This document shows positions 1 through 7,311 of a stretch of 15,620 nt of DNA, in pieces. The notes below the pieces were generated by a model. That model was not told the origin of the DNA. It worked only from the letters and a program-made list of their open reading frames with translations, and searched no databases. The stretch is taken from positions 1 through 15,620 of the forward strand of contig JALLOP010000026.1 in NCBI GenBank assembly GCA_027718005.1, given 5' to 3'. The stretch comes from Patescibacteria group bacterium AH-259-L07. GTDB lineage: Bacteria; Patescibacteriota; Patescibacteriia; UBA2591; UBA6264. The translations under genes and the position numbers were made by a program. Positions within the stretch are counted from its first letter, which is position 1, and every line of letters begins with the position of its first letter.

Positions 1-1742
1 AATGTCAAAATTGTAAAAATCAGTTCACGATCGAACCCGAAGATTTTGATTTTTATGAGAAAGTTAAAGTGCCTGCACCAACTTGGTGCCCCGATTGTAG
101 ATTTCAGCGTCGAGCATCGTTTCGGAATGAACGAAGACTTTTTCATTCCCAAAGCGCGAAATCGGGAAAGGATATACTCTCTCTCGTGCCGCCAGAAGCA
201 GAACTAACAGTTTACGATGAGAAAGAGTGGTGGGCAGATGATTGGGATCCTTTAGCGTATGGGAAAGAATATAATTTCTCACGTCCGTTTTTTGAGCAGT
301 TCCAAGAGTTGTTGCGAAAAGTTCCGCGATTTAGCAGATCAGTCACGAACATGATAAATAGTGATTACTGCGCCAATGCTGGTTACCTTAAGAACTGTTA
401 TCTTTTGTTTCACTCAAGCAGGAGTGAAGATTGTATGTATGGAAGCGGAGTGAGATCTTCTAGTAATTGTCTAGACAATGCCTATGTCAACAAATGCGAG
501 CGTTGCTATCAAAACTTCTGGTTGACTAACTGCCACCAAACCCACTTCTCTGTTCAGTGCGAAGATTGTATCGGCGTCTGGTTTTCCAAAAACTGTAGAG
601 GATGCACTCATTGCTTTGGGTGCGTTAACCTTCGCAATCAGAAGTACCATATTTTCAATCAACCATACTCAAAAGAGGAATATAAAAAGAGGATCGCGGA
701 TTTTAGATTCAATACCTGGACTGGACTGATGAAGGCAGTTCAAGAGTCACATTCATTTTGGCTTCGTTTTCCAAATAAATTCATGCAAGGAATCAAAAAC
801 ACAAATGTTTCGGGAGACTATATATTCAACTCAAAAAATGTGAAACATAGTTATCTGGTCCGTGAAAGCGAAGATCTCAAATATGTGCAACATTTTCAAT
901 TTCCCTACAATAAAGATTGCTATGACCATACCGTATGGGGGGCGAGGAACGAATTGAGTTATGAGTGCTGTGTATGTGGCATGGGAACGTTTCATATCAG
1001 ATTCTGTTATGATTGCTGGACTGACGTGCGCGAACTCGAGTATTGCATGTATTGCTCTTCCTCTTCCTATCTGTTTGGTTGTGTTGGCATTCGTAAGAAA
1101 CAGTACTGTATTTTTAACAAACAATATTCCAGAAAGGAGTATGAGAAACGTCGCGAGAAGATCATCGCGCATATGAGCGATATGCCTTATGTAGATAAAA
1201 AAGGAAGAGTATATCGGTACGGAGAATTTTTTCCTGTTGAACTTACTCCATACGGTTATAACAACACCATTGCTCAGGAATACTTTCCGCTCACGCGAGA
1301 ACAAAGTCAGGCCAGAGGCTATCCTTGGGTTGAAAAAGAAAGGAGTGAATATGCTATCGCAAGACAAGCTTCCGATCTTCCCGATGCCATTGAAGACGCT
1401 TCCGATACCATTCTTGAGGAGATTATCGCGTGTGCTTCTTGCGGGCATGCCTATCGTATTCTTCCTCAAGAACTTGCATTTCTTCGAGGTGAAAGTATAC
1501 CTCTCCCCAGACAGTGCGTGGACTGCCGTCATAGCGAACGGCTCGACTGGCGTAATCCGCCGAAATTTAATCATCGTCAATGTCAGTGCGCAGGCGAAAA
1601 ATCAGATAACAAAGTATATAAAAACACGGTAGAACATTTCCATAAAAACAATCATTGCTCCAATGAATTCGAAACCACGTATGCCCCAAATCGCAAAGAG
1701 ATTGTTTATTGCGAAGCATGCTACCAACAAGAAGTAGTATGA
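1..1742 (+). CDS. Multi-zinc-ribbon Cys-rich protein, array copy 1 (5' partial)
   Basis: The reading frame is open from base 3, so the gene begins before the window; about seven residues are missing by comparison with the other copies, and 579 residues are visible. GTG at 69 is only an internal codon. Ribbon A is present (C-Q-N-C ... W-C-P-D-C-R), but ribbon B has lost all four cysteines (V-Y-D-E-K-E-W-W replaces V-Y-C-x-x-C-W-W). The two central halves end in F-G-C-V-N-L-R-N-Q and F-G-C-V-G-I-R-K-K. Ribbon A' is the short C-A-S-C form, and B' carries the C-Q-C-A-G-E ... H-F-H ... H-C insertion. The gene ends in C-Y-Q-Q-E-V-V and TGA. By eye it is more GC-rich than copy 2. No signal peptide or membrane helix is seen. 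Biochemical function unknown; zinc binding is inferred from the CxxC pairs. Confidence 0.9.
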   Translation, partial: CQNCKNQFTIEPEDFDFYEKVKVPAPTWCPDCRFQRRASFRNERRLFHSQSAKSGKDILSLVPPEAELTVYDEKEWWADDWDPLAYGKEYNFSRPFFEQFQELLRKVPRFSRSVTNMINSDYCANAGYLKNCYLLFHSSRSEDCMYGSGVRSSSNCLDNAYVNKCERCYQNFWLTNCHQTHFSVQCEDCIGVWFSKNCRGCTHCFGCVNLRNQKYHIFNQPYSKEEYKKRIADFRFNTWTGLMKAVQESHSFWLRFPNKFMQGIKNTNVSGDYIFNSKNVKHSYLVRESEDLKYVQHFQFPYNKDCYDHTVWGARNELSYECCVCGMGTFHIRFCYDCWTDVRELEYCMYCSSSSYLFGCVGIRKKQYCIFNKQYSRKEYEKRREKIIAHMSDMPYVDKKGRVYRYGEFFPVELTPYGYNNTIAQEYFPLTREQSQARGYPWVEKERSEYAIARQASDLPDAIEDASDTILEEIIACASCGHAYRILPQELAFLRGESIPLPRQCVDCRHSERLDWRNPPKFNHRQCQCAGEKSDNKVYKNTVEHFHKNNHCSNEFETTYAPNRKEIVYCEACYQQEVV

Positions 1743-1758
1743 TAAAAGTATGCGAAGT

Positions 1759-1807
1759 CCCTCACTTGTAGTCCCTCACCCAATGGTAATTGGGTGAGGG
1801 ATGAGGG
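1759..1807. repeat. Imperfect palindrome (CCCTCACCC hairpin) downstream of copy 1
   Basis: A 13-bp perfect stem (1772-1784 with 1789-1801) closes a 4-nt loop GGTA. It is extended outward by CCCTCA (1759-1764) pairing with TGAGGG (1802-1807), with a 7-nt bulge on the left side. The motif agtccctcac occurs twice in direct orientation (1756-1765 and 1770-1779). Its right end touches the copy-derived tail at 1808. It shares the ATCCCTCACC core with the element at 1862-1932, so the two belong to one repeat family. It could act as a transcription terminator for copy 1, but it lacks a T-tract. A REP/MITE-like repeat is the more likely reading. Confidence 0.75.
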
Positions 1808-1839
1808 GTGAAAAATGTTACCAATCCGAAGTAGTTTAA
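1808..1839 (+). pseudogene. Ghost 3' tail of a lost array copy
   Basis: Bases 1810-1839 read E-K-C-Y-Q-S-E-V-V-stop, the exact C-terminus of the array proteins (compare the ends of copies 4 and 6). No coding body precedes it; the upstream palindrome abuts it within one or two bases of the Cys codon before E-K. This is a remnant of a deleted paralog, not a gene that can be expressed. Confidence 0.85.
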
Positions 1840-1843
1840 TTTT

Positions 1844-1903
1844 ATGAAATCTGAAACTAAAATCCCTCACCTAGCAGTGATAAAAATGCCATCGCATTTT
1901 TGA
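1844..1903 (+). pseudogene. Ghost 5' head of a lost array copy
   Basis: The 19 bases 1844-1862 (atgaaatctgaaactaaaa) are identical to the start of copy 6 (9102-9120), encoding M-K-S-E-T-K. At 1862/1863 the sequence switches into the palindromic element, and the frame closes at TGA 1901-1903 after 19 codons. It sits only four bases after the stop of the ghost tail, so together they preserve a tail-to-head junction of a former array. A tiny peptide could in principle be translated, but nothing supports a function. Confidence 0.8.
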
Positions 1904-1932
1904 AAAAAATGCATCGCTGCTGGGTGAGGGAT
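1862..1932. repeat. 71-bp palindromic MITE-like element with nested hairpin
   Basis: Arms 1862-1881 and 1913-1932 are 20-bp inverted repeats that pair fully if two G-U pairs are allowed. Inside, AAAAATGC (1882-1889) pairs with GCATTTTT (1894-1901) around a 4-nt loop. A second AAAAATGC (1905-1912) can pair with the same GCATTTTT, so two alternative inner hairpins exist. The element carries no gene. It ends 11 nt before the ATG of copy 2, so a transcript through it would fold next to the start codon. It resembles a REP/MITE-type non-autonomous repeat; I see no transposase to assign it to. Confidence 0.75.
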
Positions 1933-1943
1933 CAAAATTGCAT

Positions 1944-3719
1944 ATGAATACTCAAATCAAAAATTGTCAGAATTGTAAAGGTGATTTTCAGGTTGAGCCA
2001 GAAGATTTTGATTTTTACAAAAAAATGGATGTACCAGCGCCAGACTCATGTCCTGATTGCAGGTCCCAAGAGAGATCAGCGTTTCGCAATGAAAGCATTT
2101 TTTATAAACGAACATGTGATGCGAGTGGTAAGCAGATAATCTCAATCTATTCACAGGATAAACCATTTATAGTATATGATCAAAAATATTGGTGGTCTGA
2201 TACATGGGATCCTATGGAATATGGAAGAGCATATGATTTTGATAAACCGTTTTTTGCTCAATGTAAAGAATTATTTTTACAAGTTCCCCGGCTGTCCATT
2301 ATTAATAAGCAAAGTGTAAATAGTGATTATTGTAATTATTCTTTGGAGAATAAAAATTGCTATTTGTGTTTTGGTGGTCATTATAATGAGAATTGTGCGT
2401 ATTGCTGGTATAATTGGCAGGATAAGGATTGCTATGATTGTTTAGAGGTTATTAAAAGTGAGCTCTGTTATCAAGGAAATTTTGGTGACAAATTATATAA
2501 ATGTGCTTTTGTAGAATACTGTTTTGATTCTGTTGATTGTTATTTTAGCTATAACTTACGCGGATGCCAGAATTGTTTTTTATGTACAAATTTGCGCACC
2601 AGACAATATTATTTTTTAAATCAACCTTATAGTAAAGATGAATATGTTAAAAAAGTATCATCATTTTTAAATGGGCAGTACAAGAGCGTAAAGCGTGCTC
2701 TTGATGTATTTGATAAACTTAAAACAGAGACAATTAGAGACCCCATATATCAGAAAAATTGTGTGCGGTGCATTGGTTCAGATTTAGAAAATTGTAAAAA
2801 CATTCAGCACGGGTTTAATGTAGAATATAGTGAAGACTGTAAATATGCATACCATAAAATTACTCAAACGTATTCATCAATGGATATTAATAAGATGGGG
2901 TATGATCGATCAGATTATTGCTATCAAACCATTGGATGCGCTGGTTTAAATAATTGTACGTTTTGTGATTCATGCTGGAACAATAGTGATCTTATGTATT
3001 GCAATTTGTGTTTTTCGTCAAGTAATTTATTTGGCTGTATAGGATTGAAACATAAGCAATACTGCATTTTAAATAAAAAATATAGTAAGCAAGAATACGA
3101 AACATTAGTTCCCAAAATCACTCAACACATGAATGATATGCCGTATAAAGATAAGAAAGGAAGAGAATACAAATATGGTGAGTTTTTCCCACCAGAATTA
3201 TCTCCGTTTGCCTACAACGAGACAACAGCGCAAGAATATTTTCCGCTATCTTTTAAAATGGCACAGGACAAGGGATATATATGGCGTACTTTTGAAGAAA
3301 AAAAGCATCAAATTACTAAAGATCCACGCGATCTACCAGATAATATAAATGATGTTGATGATGCTATACTTGATGAAGTTATTGGCTGTCAGCATCAAGG
3401 TACGTGTGAGGAACAGTGCATTACTGCGTTTAAAATTATTCCTGACGAACTCCAGTTTTATAAAAGGATGAAGCTTCCGTTGCCGCGTCTTTGTCACAAT
3501 TGTCGTCATCATCAACGACGTAAACAACGTAATCCAACAAAATTATGGCATCGAAAGTGCCAGTGCGCTGGTGAGAAATCTGATAACAACGTATACAAAA
3601 ACACGGTTGAACATTTTCACGGCACTGATCACTGCTCTAATGAATTTGAAACTACGTATTCCCCCGAGAGAAAAGAGATCGTGTACTGCGAGGAATGCTA
3701 CCGACAAGAGGTAGTATAA
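1944..3719 (+). CDS. Multi-zinc-ribbon Cys-rich protein, array copy 2
   Basis: This 591-aa protein starts at ATG 1944; TTG at 1938 is in frame but gives M-H-M and is less likely. It is very cysteine-rich, with roughly 43 Cys. Ribbon A is intact (C8, C11, C36, C39). Ribbon B keeps only C58; the other three positions are S61, D79 and Y82. The first central half has dense C-Y/D-C pairs and ends near residue 240. The second carries an extra N-C-V-R-C and E-N-C-K before the usual pattern. A' is the long form, C-x-H-x-G-x-C-x3-C, and B' has the C-Q-C-A-G-E/H-F-H insertion. It ends C-Y-R-Q-E-V-V. Third codon positions look AT-rich compared with copy 1. No SD is seen; a palindromic repeat lies just upstream. 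Function unknown, probably a cytoplasmic zinc protein. Confidence 0.92.
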   Translation: MNTQIKNCQNCKGDFQVEPEDFDFYKKMDVPAPDSCPDCRSQERSAFRNESIFYKRTCDASGKQIISIYSQDKPFIVYDQKYWWSDTWDPMEYGRAYDFDKPFFAQCKELFLQVPRLSIINKQSVNSDYCNYSLENKNCYLCFGGHYNENCAYCWYNWQDKDCYDCLEVIKSELCYQGNFGDKLYKCAFVEYCFDSVDCYFSYNLRGCQNCFLCTNLRTRQYYFLNQPYSKDEYVKKVSSFLNGQYKSVKRALDVFDKLKTETIRDPIYQKNCVRCIGSDLENCKNIQHGFNVEYSEDCKYAYHKITQTYSSMDINKMGYDRSDYCYQTIGCAGLNNCTFCDSCWNNSDLMYCNLCFSSSNLFGCIGLKHKQYCILNKKYSKQEYETLVPKITQHMNDMPYKDKKGREYKYGEFFPPELSPFAYNETTAQEYFPLSFKMAQDKGYIWRTFEEKKHQITKDPRDLPDNINDVDDAILDEVIGCQHQGTCEEQCITAFKIIPDELQFYKRMKLPLPRLCHNCRHHQRRKQRNPTKLWHRKCQCAGEKSDNNVYKNTVEHFHGTDHCSNEFETTYSPERKEIVYCEECYRQEVV

Positions 3720-3726
3720 TAGGCAT

Positions 3727-3760
3727 TCCGAAGTCTCGCCGAAGCCTTGGCGAAGGCGGA
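3727..3760. repeat. GCC-rich palindromic repeat after copy 2
   Basis: TC-T-CGCC (3734-3740, with one bulged T) pairs with GGCGGA (3755-3760). GCC (3744-3746) pairs with GGC (3749-3751) around a TT loop. TCCG (3727-3730) can alternatively pair with CGGA (3757-3760). The repeat lies 7 bp after the stop of copy 2 and touches the ghost tail at 3761. Its sequence is unrelated to the CCCTCACC family upstream. It may act as a weak terminator or be a dispersed genomic repeat; similar GCCTTCGCCAAGGC-type repeats are, from memory, common in Parcubacteria (unverified). Confidence 0.65.
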
Positions 3761-3791
3761 TGAAAAGTGTTATCAAAATGAAGTAGTATAG
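3761..3791 (+). pseudogene. Second ghost 3' tail of a lost array copy
   Basis: Bases 3762-3791 read E-K-C-Y-Q-N-E-V-V-stop, again the family C-terminus without a gene body. The break lies at practically the same codon as in the ghost at 1808, and again a palindrome abuts it directly. The following leader (tagatttagaattaagaattatg) is the same as that between copies 4 and 5 (from 7292), so this is a fossil tail-to-head junction. Confidence 0.85.
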
Positions 3792-3796
3792 ATTTA

Positions 3797-3824
3797 GAAT
3801 TAAGAATTATGAATTAAGAATTAT
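3797..3824 (+). repeat. Two tandem 14-bp leader units before copy 3
   Basis: GAATTAAGAATTAT occurs twice back to back (3797-3810 and 3811-3824) and the second runs into the ATG of copy 3. Copy 5 has one unit in the same place (before 7312). The first unit creates an upstream ATG at 3809 that is followed by AAT TAA, a two-codon ORF ending just ahead of the real start. No Shine-Dalgarno sequence is present. Confidence 0.8.
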
Positions 3825-5487
3825 GAATAAAACAGAGACAAAGAAGTGTCAGAATTGTAGACAACAGTTCGTAATTGAACCTGATGATTTTGTATTCTAT
3901 GAAAAACTCAAAGTACCGCCACCAGGTTTATGCCCGGACTGTCGCATGAAACGGAAACTGGTATGGCGTAATGAACAAACGTTATATACAAGGACCTGTA
4001 ATCTTTGTAAACGTTCAATAGTCACGATGTATCACCCGCAATCGCCCTATGTCGTCTATTGTCAGGATTGCTATGCCTCTGACAAATGGGATCCGTATTC
4101 CTATGTCATTACCTATGACAAGTCGCGTCCATTTTTTGAACAACTTCAGGAGTTAGTTCTAAAAGTTCCTCATCAAAATATATATACGAATGTTGGAACA
4201 AATGTTAATACTGAGTACCAAAACTTCGCAGGGTATAATAAAAACTGTTATCTTGTTTTTAATGCAGGTAATAATGAAGATTGCCGCTATGCACGGGGTC
4301 TTCGGGTTTGCAAGGAAGTGGTTGATTCTTACTTTGTGATAAAGGCCGAGGGGTGTTATGAATGTGTTAATACAGAAGAAAGTTATAACGTGCGTTATGG
4401 GCAGAATGTAGTGGGGTGTCTTGACTCATGGTTTTTGCTCAGTTGTCGAAATTGTCAGAATTGTTTTGGATGCATCAATTTGTATAACAAGAAGTATCAT
4501 TTCTTTAATGAGCCACTTTCAAAAGAGGCGTATAAGAAACGCATCACAGAAATACGAGGGAGCTATACAAAAATTCAAGAGTCGTGGAAAAAGTTTGAAC
4601 AGTTATCCTTGCAGTTTCCGCACAGACAACATAACAATATAAAATCAGTTAATTCCGAAGGCGAATATATTTTCGAGTCGAAAAATTGTAAGCAGTGTTT
4701 TGAGGTTGCCCAATGTGAAGATTGCAGGTTCTGCTTTGCAATAAAAGCAACAAAAGATTCGTATGATTGTGTTGGCTATGGCTACAGCTCTGAGCTTTTA
4801 TTAGAAACAGTAGCTGTTGGTTATTCGTATAACGTTATTGCAAGCTGGGGAGGGAGGGCATTGAGGAACGTAGAGTATAGCCTTAAGCTCGAGGACTGCG
4901 AGGATTGTTTTGGCTGTGATGGATTACGTAATGCACAATACTGTATTTTGAACAAACGGTACAGCAGAGGTGAATATGAGAAATTAAGAAAGCACATTAT
5001 TGATGAGCTTATCCAGCGCGGGCAGTATGGAATATTTTTCCCGCCTTCCATGTCATTTTTTGCCTATAATGAGACTCTTGCTCAAGGCAATTATCCACTT
5101 TCTAAAAAGCAAGCAATCTCTGAAGGGTTTCGCTGGGAAGATAATATTCCCAGAACGAGAGATCAAGAAACGATGTCGCCAGAGCAAATTCCTGATCATA
5201 TCAAAGATGTTCCGGATAACATTCTCAAGGAAGTTTTGAAATGTATAAGCTGTGGTTATAACTATCGTTTAATTCGTCCCGAGCTTGAATTTTACCGAAA
5301 GATGTTGATTCCTGTTCCACGTAAATGTTTTAATTGTCGCCACCTTGATCGCTTACGCCGCCGTGGCCCACTCAAATTATATTCACGTACGTGTGATAAG
5401 TGTGGCAAAGCCATCCAAACAATCTACGACCCAGAGCGTAAGGAAATAGTTTACTGTGAAAAGTGTTATCAACAAGAGGTAGTATAG
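3823..5487 (+). CDS. Multi-zinc-ribbon Cys-rich protein, array copy 3 (compact form)
   Basis: At 554 aa this is the shortest complete copy and the clearest guide to the fold. Ribbon A uses C9, C12, C37, C40; ribbon B uses C59, C62, C80, C83 (C-x2-C-x17-C-x2-C). At the C-terminus A' uses C474, C477, C502, C505 and B' uses C524, C527, C545, C548, a constant offset of 465. The B' insertion seen in other copies (C-Q-C-A-G-E...H-F-H...H-C) is absent, as is the P-Y-x-D-K-K-G-R segment before the F-F-P linker. Central halves end at G-C-I-N-L-Y-N-K (about 216) and G-C-D-G-L-R-N-A (about 364). It may represent the ancestral layout or a trimmed one; I cannot decide from this window. Start ATG 3823 follows a duplicated AT-rich leader without SD; stop is TAG. 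Function unknown, zinc binding inferred. Confidence 0.93.
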   Translation: MNKTETKKCQNCRQQFVIEPDDFVFYEKLKVPPPGLCPDCRMKRKLVWRNEQTLYTRTCNLCKRSIVTMYHPQSPYVVYCQDCYASDKWDPYSYVITYDKSRPFFEQLQELVLKVPHQNIYTNVGTNVNTEYQNFAGYNKNCYLVFNAGNNEDCRYARGLRVCKEVVDSYFVIKAEGCYECVNTEESYNVRYGQNVVGCLDSWFLLSCRNCQNCFGCINLYNKKYHFFNEPLSKEAYKKRITEIRGSYTKIQESWKKFEQLSLQFPHRQHNNIKSVNSEGEYIFESKNCKQCFEVAQCEDCRFCFAIKATKDSYDCVGYGYSSELLLETVAVGYSYNVIASWGGRALRNVEYSLKLEDCEDCFGCDGLRNAQYCILNKRYSRGEYEKLRKHIIDELIQRGQYGIFFPPSMSFFAYNETLAQGNYPLSKKQAISEGFRWEDNIPRTRDQETMSPEQIPDHIKDVPDNILKEVLKCISCGYNYRLIRPELEFYRKMLIPVPRKCFNCRHLDRLRRRGPLKLYSRTCDKCGKAIQTIYDPERKEIVYCEKCYQQEVV

Positions 5488-5508
5488 ACAATTTAAAAAT
5501 CAAAAGTT

Positions 5509-5513
5509 AAAGG
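5509..5513 (+). promoter_or_regulatory. Weak Shine-Dalgarno-like AAAGG before copy 4
   Basis: AAAGG lies 5 nt before ATG 5519. It is the only copy with a plausible purine-rich ribosome site close to its start, but the spacer is generally A-rich, so it may be chance. Confidence 0.35.
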
Positions 5514-5518
5514 TCAAA

Positions 5519-7294
5519 ATGACAAATCAAAATTCAAAATCAGTTAAATGCCAGAATTGTAAACAACACTTCACGATCGAACCTGAAGATTTTGATTTTT
5601 ATGAGAAGATTAAGGTGCCGGCACCTACTTTTTGTCCTGACTGTAGACTGCAAAGACGGTTAATGTTTAGAAATGAGCGCAGTTTGTATAAAAGAAGGTG
5701 TGAACTTTGTGGTAAAGATACGATATCTATTCATTCTCCTGATAAACCACTTAAAGTGTTCTGCTCTCCATGCTGGTGGTCTGATAAATGGGATCCATTA
5801 GAATATGGTAGGGAATATGATCCAAGTCGCAGTTTCTTTGAGCAGTTCAAGGAACTCGAAATGGCGGTGCCATATCCGAATCTTATCGTAGACCACCCGA
5901 CAAATGTGCGAAGCGACTACGTGAACCACGCAGGCCAGGTGAAAGATTGCTACCTTGTTTTTGATTCCGACAATTGTGAGAATACTCACTATGCGGCAAC
6001 ATTGGTTGATGTCAAAGACTCGATGGATTGCAACGTGATGTGGGAGTCACAGCTTTGTTATTGGGATATCAATTGTATGCGCTGCTACAACACATTCTTT
6101 TCAGAGGACTGCACGGACTGTCATGATATTTACTTTTCAAAGCATCTCTCAGGTTGTAGTAATTGTTTTGGATGTATCAACTTACGGAATAAGAGCTATC
6201 ACATTTTCAATAGGCCGTATAAGAAAGAAGAGTACGAGAGAAAATTCAAAGACTTTACCCTCGACACCCACTCTTCAGTCGAAGCTCTTAAGGCAAAGGT
6301 TCATACATTTTGGGGGAGACATCCTCATAGGTATATGCTTGGATGGCACAACGTTAACGTTTCAGGAGATTATGTATATGAATCGAAACAGACCCACTAT
6401 TCTTACCAGACAAGAGGAGTGGAGAATGGTAAGTACTGTTGTCGCATTGGTATGAAGCCAGCAAGGGATGTATACGACTATTTTGAATGGGGAAATGGCG
6501 CACAAAGAATCTATGAGGGTATTACTGTGGGAGAAAGGGTTGATAACGTGCGATTTTCTTTTTTCGTGCTAAGAAACTGTCTGAACATTGAGTACTCTGT
6601 ATATATAATCTCATCATCAAACCTTTTTGGTTGTGTCGGTATAAGAAACAAGGAGTACTGCATACTGAATAAGCCTTATTCAAAAGGGGATTATAAGAAA
6701 CTGAGAGAAAAAATTATACACGATATGAATGAGTATCCTTACGTTGATAGTAAGGGACGGACATATAAATATGGCGAGTTTTTCCCATACGAGCTGAGCT
6801 TGTTCGATTACAATGAATCAACGGCAATGCAGTACCAACCACTCACTAGAGAAGAGGTTTTAGAGAGTGGGTGGCGGTGGCGCGAGCGAGAACCGAGCAA
6901 ACATACTATCACTATGCGACCCGATGAAATGCCTAATAGTATCGGCAAGGTGTCTGACAAAATTGTAGAAGAAGTGCTTGAGTGTAGTGAGTGTCAGCGA
7001 GCGTTTCGTGTGATTAAGCCAGAACTGGAGTTGTTACGGCGGTTCGGGTTTACATTGCCGCGGAACTGTCCCGACTGTCGTCATATGGAGCGATTTAACC
7101 GTATTACACCGCCACGTTTATGGCACAGGAAATGCCACTGCGGTGGCACAAGATCGGAGGATGGAAGCTACCAGAATACTACCGAACATTTTCATAAAAA
7201 TAACCACTGCCCAAATGAATTCAAAACCTCTTACTCCCCAGAGCGTAAGGAAATAGTTTACTGTGAAAAATGTTATCAATCCGAAGTAGTCTAG
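5519..7294 (+). CDS. Multi-zinc-ribbon Cys-rich protein, array copy 4
   Basis: This 591-aa protein has ribbon A at C11, C14, C39, C42 and an intact ribbon B at C61, C64, C82, C85. The first central half (about 130-240) has C-Y-L-V-F, S-E-D-C-x-D-C and N-C-F-G-C-I-N-L-R-N-K. The second half (about 280-400) has few cysteines before F-G-C-V-G-I-R-N-K. A' is the short form (C489, C492, C517, C520). B' is divergent, C-H-C-G-G-T-R-S-E-D instead of C-Q-C-A-G-E-K-S-D, but keeps E-H-F-H-K-N-N-H-C. It ends C-Y-Q-S-E-V-V, TAG. The spacer from copy 3 is 31 bp of A-rich sequence. Its last 80 bases are close to those of copy 6 at DNA level, including a shared 29-base run. Function unknown; probably a cytoplasmic zinc protein. 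Confidence 0.93.
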   Translation: MTNQNSKSVKCQNCKQHFTIEPEDFDFYEKIKVPAPTFCPDCRLQRRLMFRNERSLYKRRCELCGKDTISIHSPDKPLKVFCSPCWWSDKWDPLEYGREYDPSRSFFEQFKELEMAVPYPNLIVDHPTNVRSDYVNHAGQVKDCYLVFDSDNCENTHYAATLVDVKDSMDCNVMWESQLCYWDINCMRCYNTFFSEDCTDCHDIYFSKHLSGCSNCFGCINLRNKSYHIFNRPYKKEEYERKFKDFTLDTHSSVEALKAKVHTFWGRHPHRYMLGWHNVNVSGDYVYESKQTHYSYQTRGVENGKYCCRIGMKPARDVYDYFEWGNGAQRIYEGITVGERVDNVRFSFFVLRNCLNIEYSVYIISSSNLFGCVGIRNKEYCILNKPYSKGDYKKLREKIIHDMNEYPYVDSKGRTYKYGEFFPYELSLFDYNESTAMQYQPLTREEVLESGWRWREREPSKHTITMRPDEMPNSIGKVSDKIVEEVLECSECQRAFRVIKPELELLRRFGFTLPRNCPDCRHMERFNRITPPRLWHRKCHCGGTRSEDGSYQNTTEHFHKNNHCPNEFKTSYSPERKEIVYCEKCYQSEVV

Positions 7295-7311
7295 ATTTAG
7301 AATTAAGAATT

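Noticed and set aside
831..1580. 249-codon open frame on the minus strand
   Set aside because: It is antisense to the well-conserved copy 1, has no recognisable domain, and equivalent antisense frames are found opposite the same conserved region of other copies.
1740..1742. TGA read as glycine or selenocysteine
   Set aside because: TGA here and at 9103-9105 falls exactly at the conserved C-terminal E-V-V, where other copies use TAA or TAG, so it is an ordinary stop.
1759..1932. CRISPR repeats
   Set aside because: There are only two palindromes of unequal structure and the sequence between them derives from gene ends; there is no regular repeat-spacer pattern.
3724..3791. Target-site duplication around the GCC-rich palindrome
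   Set aside because: The flanks both resemble the array gene tail but are different parts of it; no identical direct repeat borders the palindrome.
6123..6455. 110-codon plus-strand frame inside copy 4
   Set aside because: It is an out-of-frame shadow of a gene supported by strong homology to seven others.
7270..7311. Earlier in-frame start for copy 5
   Set aside because: The extension overlaps the end of copy 4 and is not conserved, while ATG 7312 matches the start of copy 3 in DNA and protein.
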